A stretch of DNA of 64,000 bases from Sulfurovum riftiae (GTDB taxonomy: Bacteria; Campylobacterota; Campylobacteria; Campylobacterales; Sulfurovaceae), in contig NZ_LNKT01000012.1 in NCBI RefSeq assembly GCF_001595645.1, positions 62,001-126,000 of the forward strand, written 5' to 3'. Made by a program: the position numbers and the translations under genes. This document shows positions 26,605-35,763 of the stretch, one piece after another (position 1 is the first letter of the stretch; each line of letters begins with the position of its first letter). The notes below the pieces were generated by a model. It made no database searches. It was not told the DNA's origin and saw only the letters and a program-made list of their open reading frames with translations.

Positions 26605-26675
26605 TCTTTCCCTTTGTCCTATTATAGCATGCTCTTAGCAAACAATGCGGTCGTACACAGTTCTCGCATAAAGTA

Positions 26676-29600
26676 CTACTCCACCTTCCCTACTTCATAG
26701 AACTTCCTGAACCATCTGTCCAACGGAATGATCATTCTGTACATCACCGGTACGATCAGCAGGGTCAGTACCATCGAACTCAAAAGTCCGCCGATAATGG
26801 CAATGGACATCGGTGCTTTCGTCTCACTTCCCAGTCCCGTACCCAATGCCAGCGGGAGCATGGCAAAGACCATGGCAATAGTGGTCATCAGGATGGGTCG
26901 GAGTCTTTTCTCTCCGGCCTCAATGAGCGCTTCATCCGCATTTTTTCCGTGCTGCATGGCATGGTTTGCGAAATCAACCAGCAAGACAGCATTCTTCCCC
27001 ACCATTCCCATGAGCAGCATGAAACCGATCATAACGAACAGTGAGAACTGCAATCCGCTCAGGTAGAGGGCGATCATCACCCCGATGATACTCAAAGGCA
27101 GTGCCACCATGATAATGACAGGCTGTATGAGCGACTCATACAGAATGGCAAGGATAATGAACATCAAAATGACCGAAAGTCCGATGGCCACACCAAAGGC
27201 TTTCCCTGTCTTCTCCATCTCTTCGGCAAAACCGGTAAAGCGGTAGATCACCCCTTTGGGCAGTAGTTCGGCGATCCCTTCACGCGTATAGTTCACTGCA
27301 CCGCCCAGGTCCAGTCCAAAAAGATCTGCAAAAATGGTCACCTGACGCTGTCTGTCGTAATGATTGATGGTCGCCAAAGCCTTGGATTGGGTGAACTTCA
27401 CCAGGCCGTCAAGATAGACAAGCTCCCCATTGGCGGCACGCAGCTGGATCTTTCGGAGATCGGCAAGAGAGACCCGCTCTTTGTCTGCAAAGCGCAAGGT
27501 AATATTGTACTGCTTCCCCTTCTCCTCAAAATAGGAGATCTCAAGATCACTGGAGAATGCCGTTGCAATGGCATTGGCTATCTGTGAAGCGGAGATACCC
27601 AGGCGGTTGGCATTCTCCCTGAGAATATTGATATCGATCTGCGGTTTTCCTGCATCCAGATTGGTATCGATATCGACGAATCCTTTCTTCTTTGCCAGGT
27701 ATTCCGTCAGATTTTTTGCAGCTGTCTTGAGATCTTCGAACGAATCCGATTTGAGTACGATCTGATAGGGTACACTCACCCCTGCTCCTTTGATGGCAGG
27801 GATCGCAGCAGCAGTAATGAACATCTCTTTCTTATAGGGCTCAAGCTCCTTTCTGAAATTTTGTATGATCTCTTCCTGGTTGAGTGTCCGCTTGGTCTTT
27901 TCTGTCAGTTTGACATAGATCTTCGCCTTGTGTTTCTCCTGCGCAGTATTGTATCCCACACTCAAAGTGGTATAAAGAACATCCGGATTATTTTTGACCA
28001 GATCCTCTATTTTCTTGGACTGCCTGATCATCTGCTCCAGACTGATGCCTGCATCCGCTTTCATCATGATCTCGAATTCCGCTTTGTCCTCTTTGGGAAT
28101 GAAGTCCATACCGATCTTCGGAAAGAGGCTCAATGAACCGAAGAAGACAACGAAGACCAGTATCAGTGTGATCACCTTGAAACGGAGCACCAGTTTCAAG
28201 ATACGGTCATAGAACTTCTCCATCGCTTTGAAGAACGGCTCTGTCATATTGTAGAACCTGCTCTCTCCCTTATGCAGCGTACGTGCACTCAGACTGGGAA
28301 TGAAACTCAATGCCACCGAGTAGGAGATGATGACGGCGAAACCGACGGTCATGGCAAAACTCTCGAAGAATTTCCCTACGATCCCACTCATGAAAGAGAC
28401 CGGGATGAAGACGGCCAGAAGCATGGCAGAGATCGCCATGATGGTAAAGGCCATCTCTTTGGTCCCCTCATAGGCCGCCTGGAACTTGTCCATACCTGCT
28501 TCCATCTTCTTGTAGATGTTCTCGATGACGACAATGGCATCATCGATGATGATACCGATCGCCAGGGTCAGACCGATGAGCGTCATTTTGTTCAGGTCGA
28601 AGCCCATGTAATCCATCAGGGCGAAGGTACCGAAGATGGAGGTCGGTATGGAGAGTGCCGAGACGAAGGTGATGGTAAAGTTTCTCAAAAAGAGGAAGAT
28701 GATGATCACTGCCAGAATGGAACCGTAGATCAGGTCGAACTTGACATCTTCAAGCGAGTTGATGATGAACGGCGAGGTATCGTTAAGCACCTTCACTTCA
28801 AAATCATCCCCGGCCAACTCACGCAGCTGGGGCACCACTGTTTTTACCCTTTCCACAATATCGATGGTATTGGTACCCGAAATTTTCTGTACCTCGAGCA
28901 TGACTCCTTCCTTGCCGTTGTAGGAGGCGTAACTCTTGGCGTCACTGAGCGTATCGACCACTTCTGCGATATCTTTGAGCCTGATGTGGTCCCGGATACG
29001 GATATTCTTCAGCTGTTCCACACTCAGTGCATCCGCCTTGGTCTTGAGCGTATACTCTTTGGTCGAGGAGATCAGCTTTCCCCCGCCGATCTTGACATTT
29101 TCACGGGCTACGATCGCATTGAGTTCACTGACCGTGATACCGAACTTGTTTAAGAGATCAGGATCAGGAAAGATCTTGATCTCCCGGTCTTTGTATCCGA
29201 TAATATTGATGGCACCCACCCCGTTGATTTTCTGCAGTTTGGGTTTGACCTTCTCATCGGCAAAGAGCATGACCTCTTTGATGTTGTTCTTTTTGGCTGC
29301 CACGAAAATATTGATGATAGGTGCACCGCCGATGTCAAGCTTGCTGACAAGGGGCATCTTGGCATCCATGGGCAGCAGTACCGCTGCCACTTTGTCGCGG
29401 ACATCATTGGTCGCCTCATTGATGTCACGTTCCAGAAAGAACTTCACCATTACCACCGAAACACCTTCCGAACTGCTTGAGGTGATACTGTCTATCCCCC
29501 CGATGCGCGAGATCGCCTCTTCGATCTTGTCAGTTACCTGCGACTCTATGGTGCTTGACTCTGCACCCGGGTAGATGGTCTTGATGGTAACGATGGGGAA

Positions 29601-29717
29601 ATCGATGTTCGGGAAAAGTGCCGAAGGCATCGACTTGAAACTCATCCAGCCGAAGATCACCAGTGTCACCACATACATCAGTGTGGTAATAGGTCTGTTT
29701 ATCGCTGTTTTATACAT
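26676..29717 (-). CDS. RND-family efflux transporter (HAE1 type)
   Basis: 1013 aa inner-membrane pump. The N-terminal helix is followed by the large periplasmic porter domain, helix 4 with G-I-I-I-D-D-A-I-V-V-I-E near residue 390 (the paired proton-relay aspartates), a second porter domain, and M-G-M-V-G-K-N-A-V-L-L-V-D with the relay lysine near 930. The length is normal. It forms a tripartite pump with the adaptor and outer-membrane genes immediately upstream and is the last gene of the TetR-controlled operon. Confidence 0.95.
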   Translation of the reverse strand: MYKTAINRPITTLMYVVTLVIFGWMSFKSMPSALFPNIDFPIVTIKTIYPGAESSTIESQVTDKIEEAISRIGGIDSITSSSSEGVSVVMVKFFLERDINEATNDVRDKVAAVLLPMDAKMPLVSKLDIGGAPIINIFVAAKKNNIKEVMLFADEKVKPKLQKINGVGAINIIGYKDREIKIFPDPDLLNKFGITVSELNAIVARENVKIGGGKLISSTKEYTLKTKADALSVEQLKNIRIRDHIRLKDIAEVVDTLSDAKSYASYNGKEGVMLEVQKISGTNTIDIVERVKTVVPQLRELAGDDFEVKVLNDTSPFIINSLEDVKFDLIYGSILAVIIIFLFLRNFTITFVSALSIPTSIFGTFALMDYMGFDLNKMTLIGLTLAIGIIIDDAIVVIENIYKKMEAGMDKFQAAYEGTKEMAFTIMAISAMLLAVFIPVSFMSGIVGKFFESFAMTVGFAVIISYSVALSFIPSLSARTLHKGESRFYNMTEPFFKAMEKFYDRILKLVLRFKVITLILVFVVFFGSLSLFPKIGMDFIPKEDKAEFEIMMKADAGISLEQMIRQSKKIEDLVKNNPDVLYTTLSVGYNTAQEKHKAKIYVKLTEKTKRTLNQEEIIQNFRKELEPYKKEMFITAAAIPAIKGAGVSVPYQIVLKSDSFEDLKTAAKNLTEYLAKKKGFVDIDTNLDAGKPQIDINILRENANRLGISASQIANAIATAFSSDLEISYFEEKGKQYNITLRFADKERVSLADLRKIQLRAANGELVYLDGLVKFTQSKALATINHYDRQRQVTIFADLFGLDLGGAVNYTREGIAELLPKGVIYRFTGFAEEMEKTGKAFGVAIGLSVILMFIILAILYESLIQPVIIMVALPLSIIGVMIALYLSGLQFSLFVMIGFMLLMGMVGKNAVLLVDFANHAMQHGKNADEALIEAGEKRLRPILMTTIAMVFAMLPLALGTGLGSETKAPMSIAIIGGLLSSMVLTLLIVPVMYRMIIPLDRWFRKFYEVGKVE

Positions 29718-29723
29718 AACGGC

Positions 29724-30452
29724 TTACTTCGCTTCCGAAACGTGAATGTACCCGTCACCAAAAAGACCTACGACGAAATCCTCCGCTTCCACTTCGGCTT
29801 TGATCTTTCTGTTCCCGCTGTCGGCATAGGCATAGACTTTATGCAGTGTACCTGTATACTCTTTGGGGTCACCATCTACTTGATAGGTGAATTTCTGGCC
29901 CACTTTCAGTGCTTTCCAATACTTCTGGTCGACCTCCAGCAGCAGTTTTCTTTTGCGTGGACTCTGGATCTTCAGTACCGTACGCACCGCTGCCGCACTG
30001 ACCGCATCTCCCGCTTCCACATCTTTGGCAAAAATGACACCGTCAAAGGGAGCCTTGAGAATGGTCTTGTCAAGCAGTGCCTGCTGGTAGAGCAGCTGTG
30101 CCTTGGCATTCTCATATTTGAACAGATACTTGTCGAACTGTGCTTCATCGATGATCTTTTTGACCTTCTGCTGGCGAAGATAGTCTCTCTTCGCGTATTT
30201 CAGAGAGGTTTCTGCCACTTTGAGCATCGCCTTGAGGTCGTCATTCTGCAACTGTGCGAGTGTGTCGCCTTTTTTCACTACGGAGTTGACATCTACCTCA
30301 ACGCTCGCAACGATCCCTCCACTGCTGAACGCCAGGTTGGCACTCTTCTTCGCCTCGACCGTAAACGTGGCATAGATATCTTCTGCCGTAAGGGCCGTAC
30401 TCAATATGAGCAGCCCCAACAGTACTTTTGTAAACTCTTTTATCTGTCTCAT
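29724..30452 (-). CDS. RND periplasmic adaptor (short MFP)
   Basis: 242 aa, shorter than AcrA-type adaptors (about 370-400). A signal peptide (about 1-23), a lipoyl half-motif around V-E-V-D-V-N-S-V-V-K-K-G-D-T-L-A, a short alpha hairpin (75-130), the other half K-A-P-F-D-G-V-I-F-A-K, and a small beta barrel are visible; a separate membrane-proximal domain seems missing. The start overlaps the outer-membrane gene stop in ATGA. It works with the RND pump downstream. Confidence 0.88.
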   Translation of the reverse strand: MRQIKEFTKVLLGLLILSTALTAEDIYATFTVEAKKSANLAFSSGGIVASVEVDVNSVVKKGDTLAQLQNDDLKAMLKVAETSLKYAKRDYLRQQKVKKIIDEAQFDKYLFKYENAKAQLLYQQALLDKTILKAPFDGVIFAKDVEAGDAVSAAAVRTVLKIQSPRKRKLLLEVDQKYWKALKVGQKFTYQVDGDPKEYTGTLHKVYAYADSGNRKIKAEVEAEDFVVGLFGDGYIHVSEAK

Positions 30453-31693
30453 TTTATATACTCCCTCGGGCTCTTCCCTGCATAGAAATAGTAGATCGAC
30501 TTGGCGATCTCATAATCGTACTGTGTCTCTTTGTAACGCGCCTGCGAAAGTGTCACTTCGGTCAAGGCATCCAGATAGGTCACATTGTCCACGATCCCCA
30601 CTTCAAACTTCTTTTTGATCGTACGGTAACTGCTGCGGGCCGCTTTCAGACCGCTTTTGGTACTGTTGAGTTTGGCACGCAGGGTCTTGAGCCGTTTCTG
30701 CGCCACCCTGAAGTTCATTCTCTGCTCCTTGTCGGCATAGATCTTCTCGGAATCAAGAGAGAGTTTCTGGTATTTCAGCGCCTCCTGATCCTTTTTCATC
30801 TTTCCGTTATCGAAGAGCCGCATATTGACAGAAAGCATCAGACGGTTCTGATGGTCAGGCAGGATCCCTGTCAAGCCAGGAATATCATCAGTATCGTTAT
30901 AGTTATAGACGCTCAGCTGGTCAGAGACGTTTACCTGCGGCAGATACCCGGACCCTACTGCATTAGCCTGCTCCTGCACAGCCTGTGCATGGGCATGAAG
31001 TATCTTACTCTTTTCATAAGGTTCATAACGTACATTTCGCGGCTCACGGATAAGGTTCTCTTTCAGCTTCTGTGCAGGCAGGCCGCTTTGCAGATAGAGC
31101 TCTTCTTGTGCCTGTACGATCGCAAGTTTGGTATTTTCTATGATATAGGCATTGTTGTCATAGGCAGCACGCAAACGGTCAAGCTCTTCACTCGTACTCA
31201 AACCTGCACCCATAAAACCTTTTACACGCTTCATCTGTGTCTGCAGCTCTCCGGAACGCTTCTGCAGTGCATAAAGGGTCGCTTTGTACTTTTTGATGCT
31301 GTAATAACTGTTGATAATGTTGAGCGCGACACTTTTCTCAAATGCCCTCTTCTCAAAAAGAGAGGCCGTATGTTCAAAACTTTTTGCATTGAGAATGGCA
31401 CCTCTGCGCCCTCCGTCATACAGGTCCATCCCGATCATGGCAGAAGCCGATGCGGTCTGTCCCGGTGCGATCACTGTTATCGGTGTACTCATGGTATATC
31501 CTGCACCCACATCCACTGTGGGCCAGAAGTCACTTCTGGCTGCTTCTATCTCCTCTGCTTTGGACTTTACTTTCATCTCCTGGGAGTGGATCATAGGGTT
31601 GTGCTTGTTGGCATGGTCGATAAAGGTCCGTAACCCGTAACTCTGTGCAAAAAGCACAAAAGGCAGCACACCTATTAAAAATATTATTCTCAT
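30449..31693 (-). CDS. TolC-like outer-membrane efflux protein
   Basis: 414 aa from the ATG at 31693, which gives a signal peptide (F-V-L-F-A-Q) and lies just after GGAGGAG. Two repeated helical halves typical of outer-membrane efflux proteins are visible, with long heptad helices around 170-220 and 335-390. The start overlaps the TetR stop in ATGA, so regulator and pump are one transcript. It supplies the exit duct of the RND system. Confidence 0.9.
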   Translation of the reverse strand: MRIIFLIGVLPFVLFAQSYGLRTFIDHANKHNPMIHSQEMKVKSKAEEIEAARSDFWPTVDVGAGYTMSTPITVIAPGQTASASAMIGMDLYDGGRRGAILNAKSFEHTASLFEKRAFEKSVALNIINSYYSIKKYKATLYALQKRSGELQTQMKRVKGFMGAGLSTSEELDRLRAAYDNNAYIIENTKLAIVQAQEELYLQSGLPAQKLKENLIREPRNVRYEPYEKSKILHAHAQAVQEQANAVGSGYLPQVNVSDQLSVYNYNDTDDIPGLTGILPDHQNRLMLSVNMRLFDNGKMKKDQEALKYQKLSLDSEKIYADKEQRMNFRVAQKRLKTLRAKLNSTKSGLKAARSSYRTIKKKFEVGIVDNVTYLDALTEVTLSQARYKETQYDYEIAKSIYYFYAGKSPREYIK

Positions 31694-32286
31694 GACGCTC
31701 CTCCTTGTTTGAACATAAAGATCATATCGAGAAAGCACTCTATCTCTTTCCCGATCTCATAAATACCAAGACGGCTGTCTACAACAAGACCTGTACCGAA
31801 AAGCATCATGGTATGGGTATAGTCCTCTATCCCCTCCTGCAACACACCGCGCCCGATGCCTTCCTGCAGTATCTGATGCAGGAATTTGACGAACTTCGCC
31901 TGTATCTCCTCGCTGAAACGAAGCATTTCCGGAATTTCATGCACCATGGAGATTGCCAGGAACTCTTTGTAGATCACAAGATGTCTTCTGGCCGTTTCAT
32001 TTTCAAAAAGCAGGTTGAAAAAACGGAAAAGTTTCTCACGTGTCGCCAAGTCTGACGTTGAGATCTCTTCAAAGCGTTTTTCATACTCCACCACGAATGT
32101 CGTGATGATCTCGAAAACGATATCTTCCTTGTTCTCGAAGTACTCATACACTGTCCCCTTCCCCACACCCGCCGTTTTGGCGATCTGGGAAATGGTGATG
32201 TTGTCTATGCCGTGTTCGAGCAACAGCTCCTGGCAGGCAAGTGCAATGTTCCTGCGCTTCTCTTTTTTATTGACAATGATAGCCAT
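31690..32286 (-). CDS. TetR/AcrR-family repressor of the RND operon
   Basis: 198 aa from the ATG at 32286 (AAGGAA upstream); an in-frame TTG at 32316 would lie inside the operator. The N-terminal HTH reads I-T-I-S-Q-I-A-K-T-A-G-V-G-K-G-T-V-Y-E-Y-F (about 30-50), a standard TetR signature; the ligand domain is diverged. It is the first gene of the efflux operon and likely represses it by binding the palindrome at 32303-32315. Confidence 0.92.
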   Translation of the reverse strand: MAIIVNKKEKRRNIALACQELLLEHGIDNITISQIAKTAGVGKGTVYEYFENKEDIVFEIITTFVVEYEKRFEEISTSDLATREKLFRFFNLLFENETARRHLVIYKEFLAISMVHEIPEMLRFSEEIQAKFVKFLHQILQEGIGRGVLQEGIEDYTHTMMLFGTGLVVDSRLGIYEIGKEIECFLDMIFMFKQGGAS

Positions 32287-32302
32287 ATTTTTCCTTTTTG
32301 AC

Positions 32303-32326
32303 TGACCGTCGGTCAATTAAATTATA
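32303..32326 (-). promoter_or_regulatory. TetR operator and promoter of the RND operon
   Basis: The palindrome TGACCG-T-CGGTCA (32303-32315) overlaps the transcription start (about 32314) predicted from a consensus -10 TATAAT (32326-32321, minus strand). A repressor bound here would block the regulator and its pump together. Confidence 0.6.
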
Positions 32327-32423
32327 GTCAAAGAATCTTATACTTTTCTTTCAAAAGAACTCTCTTGGAATATATACAGATGCAATATTGTAAAAAAACG
32401 GGTTATGGTAAAGAGGAAATGTT

Positions 32424-33353
32424 TTAGAAATGCCAGCTGATGGTCATACCGCCCCAGCGTTTGTGCCGCTGATCATTCACATGGGAAGATTTGATCTTGT
32501 AGGTATATCTCCATGAATCATACATCAGATTGAATGCAGCCTGCCATCCTATTGTATTTTCCATAGGTTCGATCCGATATCCTTCATCTATCCCCTCATC
32601 CACAATATAATAGTTGTGTACGATATTAGCAAAGATCCCAAAAGAGAGATCCCAGTTGAATCCGTCCACATCATCAATGTGCAAAAGGTCACTCTCATCG
32701 GTCACCATGAAACTCCCCGCAGTGATGAAACTCTTCTGTGCAAAACTGCTGAGTCTTACTGTAGCCGATGTCAGAGCACCGGTATAGAAGTTTCCGACTT
32801 CTCCCCGAATATTTCCGATAGCATCCAATTTGTATCCATACAGATCGAAGGGGTCTGTTTTATAGGCGAACTGATAGGAGATTCCTGCCATAAACCGGTT
32901 TCCAAGCTGATTGTCCCAGCCTTTGAACTTGCCGTCACCTACCACTTTGTGAAAGAAGGACTGGATCTGCTCGGCATGTGTGATGGGACCCACCGCCCCA
33001 AAATTGATACCGAACTCATGAAAATAATTCTTGGCAGATTTGTAAAGCAGAAAATTGAATTTTGCATAGCCTGCATAGGGAAGGTCATCCCATATTGGCT
33101 CTGTTGCTTCCTTGTCTATGGGTGTGAACATCTGATGGGCAAACGAAACCGCCGTATTGGTCTGCAGATCGTCCAGTATGAGATCGAACGGCTCGCTGTT
33201 GTTTGCATCCTGCATCCAGACCAGGAAAAGTCCATTGGTGTAATGGTTGTCCTCTTTGCTGCCGAAAAAATCATTTTCCAGGGTAAAAGAGACCGTATCG
33301 CTGTAAAGAACAGAGCTCAAAAAAGAGACCATAAAGACTGTTTTTCGCAACAT
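32424..33353 (-). CDS. LpxR-family lipid A 3'-O-deacylase
   Basis: 309 aa outer-membrane barrel enzyme of the LpxR (DUF2219) family, which removes the 3'-acyloxyacyl group of lipid A at the cell surface. A signal peptide (V-L-Y-S-D near 19) is followed by L-E-N-D-F-F-G and D-N-H-Y-T-N-G-L, holding the conserved Asn, Asp and Thr, and H-A-E-Q-I-Q near 127 with the catalytic His. It ends in a Phe (S-W-H-F), as outer-membrane proteins do. The ATG at 33353 is preferred over the GTG just before it (AGGAG spacing). Confidence 0.85.
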   Translation of the reverse strand: MLRKTVFMVSFLSSVLYSDTVSFTLENDFFGSKEDNHYTNGLFLVWMQDANNSEPFDLILDDLQTNTAVSFAHQMFTPIDKEATEPIWDDLPYAGYAKFNFLLYKSAKNYFHEFGINFGAVGPITHAEQIQSFFHKVVGDGKFKGWDNQLGNRFMAGISYQFAYKTDPFDLYGYKLDAIGNIRGEVGNFYTGALTSATVRLSSFAQKSFITAGSFMVTDESDLLHIDDVDGFNWDLSFGIFANIVHNYYIVDEGIDEGYRIEPMENTIGWQAAFNLMYDSWRYTYKIKSSHVNDQRHKRWGGMTISWHF

Positions 33354-33368
33354 CACGGACTCCTTTCT

Positions 33369-33390
33369 ATTATAATTCCGGAATTATAAT
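33369..33390. promoter_or_regulatory. 22-base perfect palindrome upstream of lpxR
   Basis: A perfect 11+11 palindrome (ATTATAATTCC and its mirror) lies 16 bases before the lpxR start. It contains TATAAT on both strands. It may be an operator covering a -10, or the terminator of the peroxidase gene that ends at 33412. Confidence 0.4.
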
Positions 33391-33411
33391 GGAATAGTCT
33401 TAGAGGCATAC

Positions 33412-34494
33412 CTATTTGATCTCGTACGGTACAACTTCCCCCTCAAGCGTCTTGAGGAAAGCCACCATATCATCTATCTGTTCCGGGGTGAACTCACTTC
33501 CCACCTGATACTTGCTCATGATCCTTACTGCCTCTTCGATCTTCTCTACCGATCCGTTATGAAAATAGGGGGCGGTACGGGTGACATTACGCAAGATAGG
33601 GACGCGGAAAAGCTGCTTTCCGTCTTTCCCCATGAATCCCCCCTCGTTGATAAAGGGAAAGGGACTCTCTCTCAAACGGACATCCGGTTCGAACCATAAC
33701 CCGATGTATTCTGAAAAGTAGCGTCTAAGCGGGAATTTCTGTATGCTCTGCCCCCCTACGCTCATACCGGCATGGCACCCTTTGCAGCCCTTGACAAGAA
33801 AAAGTGTCATCCCTCGTTTGGCCTGTTCGGAAATGGCATTGTCATCTCCTTCCAGAAAGCGGTCATACGCCCCTCTGGTCAAGAGTGTCCTTTCGTAGGC
33901 TCCAATGGCTTTACGCACCTTTTCAAAAGTGATGTTCCCTTCACCAAAGACCTGGTTGAACTGTGCAACATAATTGCTGTCAGCATTCAGTCTTTGCTCT
34001 ACCTCTGCCGGGGTCATGTGCATCTCAAACGGTGCCTGAATGGGGCCACCCGCCTGCTCTTCAACATCTTTGGCGCGTCCGTCCCAGAACTGCCGCTTGG
34101 CCAAAGCCGCATTGAGTACAGTAGGCGAATTGAGATGAGAAGGGTTCGCCTGCCCCTGAAAACCGATGGCGGTAGGCAGATTGTCATCTCCCCCCTCTTC
34201 GAGGATATGGCAGGTGGCACAGTTTATGGTCCTGTCCTGTGAGAGGATCGTGTCAAAAAAGAGCTGCTGCCCCAACGCGATCTTCTCTTTGTTCAAAGGA
34301 TTCTCAGGATTATCTACAACTTTCAGTAGGTCTTCATAGGCAGTAGGTACAGGCTTGAATGTCGTTGAAAGTGCACGTTCCCGCAGCTGTGCATCCGTGA
34401 GCTCCGGTACAGGCTTGGTGATGATGAACGGCAACAATATGATCAGCGTGACCACCACAAAAGCGATCGTAACCGGGTGAAACAGCTTTTTCAT
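33412..34494 (-). CDS. Diheme cytochrome c peroxidase
   Basis: 360 aa periplasmic protein of the bacterial di-heme peroxidase family that reduces hydrogen peroxide using cytochrome c. An N-terminal membrane anchor (about 7-26) replaces a cleaved signal. Heme motifs are C-A-T-C-H (near 92) and C-K-G-C-H (near 239); F-W-D-G-R-A and R-V-P-I-L-R-N-V-T-R-T-A-P-Y-F-H-N-G are family landmarks. The ATG at 34494 follows GGAGA; a TTG 12 bases earlier is less likely. Its FNR promoter suggests use of peroxide under low oxygen. Confidence 0.92.
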   Translation of the reverse strand: MKKLFHPVTIAFVVVTLIILLPFIITKPVPELTDAQLRERALSTTFKPVPTAYEDLLKVVDNPENPLNKEKIALGQQLFFDTILSQDRTINCATCHILEEGGDDNLPTAIGFQGQANPSHLNSPTVLNAALAKRQFWDGRAKDVEEQAGGPIQAPFEMHMTPAEVEQRLNADSNYVAQFNQVFGEGNITFEKVRKAIGAYERTLLTRGAYDRFLEGDDNAISEQAKRGMTLFLVKGCKGCHAGMSVGGQSIQKFPLRRYFSEYIGLWFEPDVRLRESPFPFINEGGFMGKDGKQLFRVPILRNVTRTAPYFHNGSVEKIEEAVRIMSKYQVGSEFTPEQIDDMVAFLKTLEGEVVPYEIK

Positions 34495-34520
34495 AGATTT
34501 CTCCAATGCAATAATGCTCT

Positions 34521-34562
34521 ATTGTAAATAAAAAGTCGTCAAAAATACTTGATACATGTCAA
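34521..34562 (-). promoter_or_regulatory. FNR-type promoter of the diheme peroxidase
   Basis: The box TTGATACATGTCAA (34549-34562, one change from consensus) and a -10 TACAAT (34526-34521, minus strand) give exactly -41.5 from a predicted start at 34514, 20 bases before the ATG. Confidence 0.7.
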
Positions 34563-34596
34563 ACCCTCCAAATGGTATTGGGACTTTTCCTTTCTG

Positions 34597-35271
34597 TCAC
34601 CTCCATACAACAGGTAGATCAGCGGAAAGCTGCGAGGTATCAAAAAGATTTTTTTCTTTTTTTACTTTTCCCAATGTCTGCTCCGTAAAAAGAAACGGCT
34701 GCAGATAATATGTACCCCTATACCCTCTTTTGACAAGGTCTTTAATGATCCTGTTTATCTCTTCTACTCTTAAAAGATCACTATGTACCGTCGTTCTTAC
34801 TTCAAAAGGAAACTGTTTTTTGATCAGAAAGTTCAAACTCTGTATGAAACTGTCAAAATGTTTGTTTTTTGTGATCGCATAATACTTTTCTTTGGGCGCC
34901 TTGTAATCGAGTGCTATATAGTCAACCAGTCCGTTTTCCACCAACGCCTGGATCATTGCAGGATTCAACCCGTTGGTATCCAGCTTGATCTTGAAACCCA
35001 ATTGCCTGATCTTTTTACAAAACAGTATCAGATCGTCATAGAGCGTCGCTTCTCCTCCGGAGAGAACCACGGCTTCAAGAAGCCCTGTTCTGCTTTGCAA
35101 AAACTCAAGGGCATCTGCTTCAGTGATCTTCCCCTCTCCCAAGACAATATCTTTGTTATAGCAATAGACACATCGCATATTACACTTGGCAAACCAGAAA
35201 ACAGCCGCCAAATGATCCGGATAATCCAGAGCTGTAAAAGGGGTGATATCATAGAGCGGTTTAAGCAGCAT
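34597..35271 (-). CDS. nrdG: Anaerobic RNR activase (NrdG-type radical SAM)
   Basis: 224 aa radical SAM protein with the cluster motif C30-N-M-R-C34-V-Y-C37 and S-G-G-E-A near 72. It should cleave S-adenosylmethionine to place the glycyl radical on class III ribonucleotide reductase. It is longer than classical NrdG (about 155 aa) and resembles the NrdG2/PflA-like type. Its start lies inside the end of the 57-residue glycyl-radical gene (11-base overlap), so activase and radical peptide are made together. Last gene of the nrdD operon. Confidence 0.88.
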   Translation of the reverse strand: MLLKPLYDITPFTALDYPDHLAAVFWFAKCNMRCVYCYNKDIVLGEGKITEADALEFLQSRTGLLEAVVLSGGEATLYDDLILFCKKIRQLGFKIKLDTNGLNPAMIQALVENGLVDYIALDYKAPKEKYYAITKNKHFDSFIQSLNFLIKKQFPFEVRTTVHSDLLRVEEINRIIKDLVKRGYRGTYYLQPFLFTEQTLGKVKKEKNLFDTSQLSADLPVVWR

Positions 35272-35434
35272 CTATCCGCACTATCCTTTCTGTAAAAAAC
35301 TTTCTCTCTTTATGTTCACCTTTTTTACCGATATTGAAACTCTCGACCGGCCTGTGATATCCCATTACCCTTGTATACACGATGCATCTGCTTCGCTTTT
35401 CTTCATATTTTTGCAATATCTCTTTCTCTTTCAT
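35261..35434 (-). CDS. Stand-alone glycyl-radical tail of class III RNR
   Basis: 57 aa. A ribosome site AGGAG lies 6 bases before the ATG at 35434, which overlaps the preceding stop in ATGA. After a helical lead, the sequence reads C17-I-V-Y-T-R-V-M-G25-Y-H-R-P-V, then N-I-G-K-K-G-E and K-E-R-K-F-F. This is the end of many NrdD proteins, where S-R-V-x-G-Y-x-R-P-V ... G-K-x-x-E-F-x-x-R-K carries the radical glycine. The nrdD gene here stops before this part. The likely role is a separately made radical-bearing subunit, comparable in concept to YfiD/GrcA for pyruvate formate-lyase. G25 is the predicted radical site. Confidence 0.75.
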   Translation of the reverse strand: MKEKEILQKYEEKRSRCIVYTRVMGYHRPVESFNIGKKGEHKERKFFTERIVRIDAA

Positions 35435-35763
35435 TGTTTCTCCTTTAAATATATAGCAACACACTGCTGTGCATTTTCGACCAACAGACCGATCTCTTCC
35501 GGAGTCGCATGGTCGATATGAATACCACACACTACCAAAGTATCTTTTTCTATTTTATCATAAATAAAACTTGCCACTTTTTCAGACACAACATGGTCTT
35601 TATGCCCTTTTTTACTGATAGTCCGTACCTCCTGTCCTGCTTCTGCCAGTGAAGCTGAACCGATATGTGCTTCCTCTCCGCCTGTAATGATGACAAGCCT
35701 GTCATTCCCAATATTATATGCTTCCAGGTGAACTGCATACCGTCCTATTCCCACAGTGATCAT
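35431..35763 (-). CDS. LpdD-like small protein in the anaerobic RNR operon
   Basis: 110 aa cytoplasmic protein. The pattern I-T-G-G-E-E-A-H-I-G-S-A-S-L near residue 24, G-H-K-D-H-V-V-S-E near 49 and V-V-C-G-I-H-I-D-H-A-T-P-E-E-I near 75 resembles the LpdD-like family (prenylated-flavin chaperone type). The assignment is tentative. It starts within the nrdD stop (ATGA) behind GAGAGGGAG, and its own stop overlaps the glycyl-radical gene, so it is produced with the RNR. A role in enzyme maturation is only an inference. Confidence 0.6.
   Translation of the reverse strand: MITVGIGRYAVHLEAYNIGNDRLVIITGGEEAHIGSASLAEAGQEVRTISKKGHKDHVVSEKVASFIYDKIEKDTLVVCGIHIDHATPEEIGLLVENAQQCVAIYLKEKQ

Noticed and set aside
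35431-35763. The nrdD break as a frameshift or premature stop
   Set aside because: The nrdD stop overlaps the next start in ATGA, both downstream genes have good ribosome sites, and the radical motif is 300 bases away with an intact gene between, so a simple frameshift cannot explain it.
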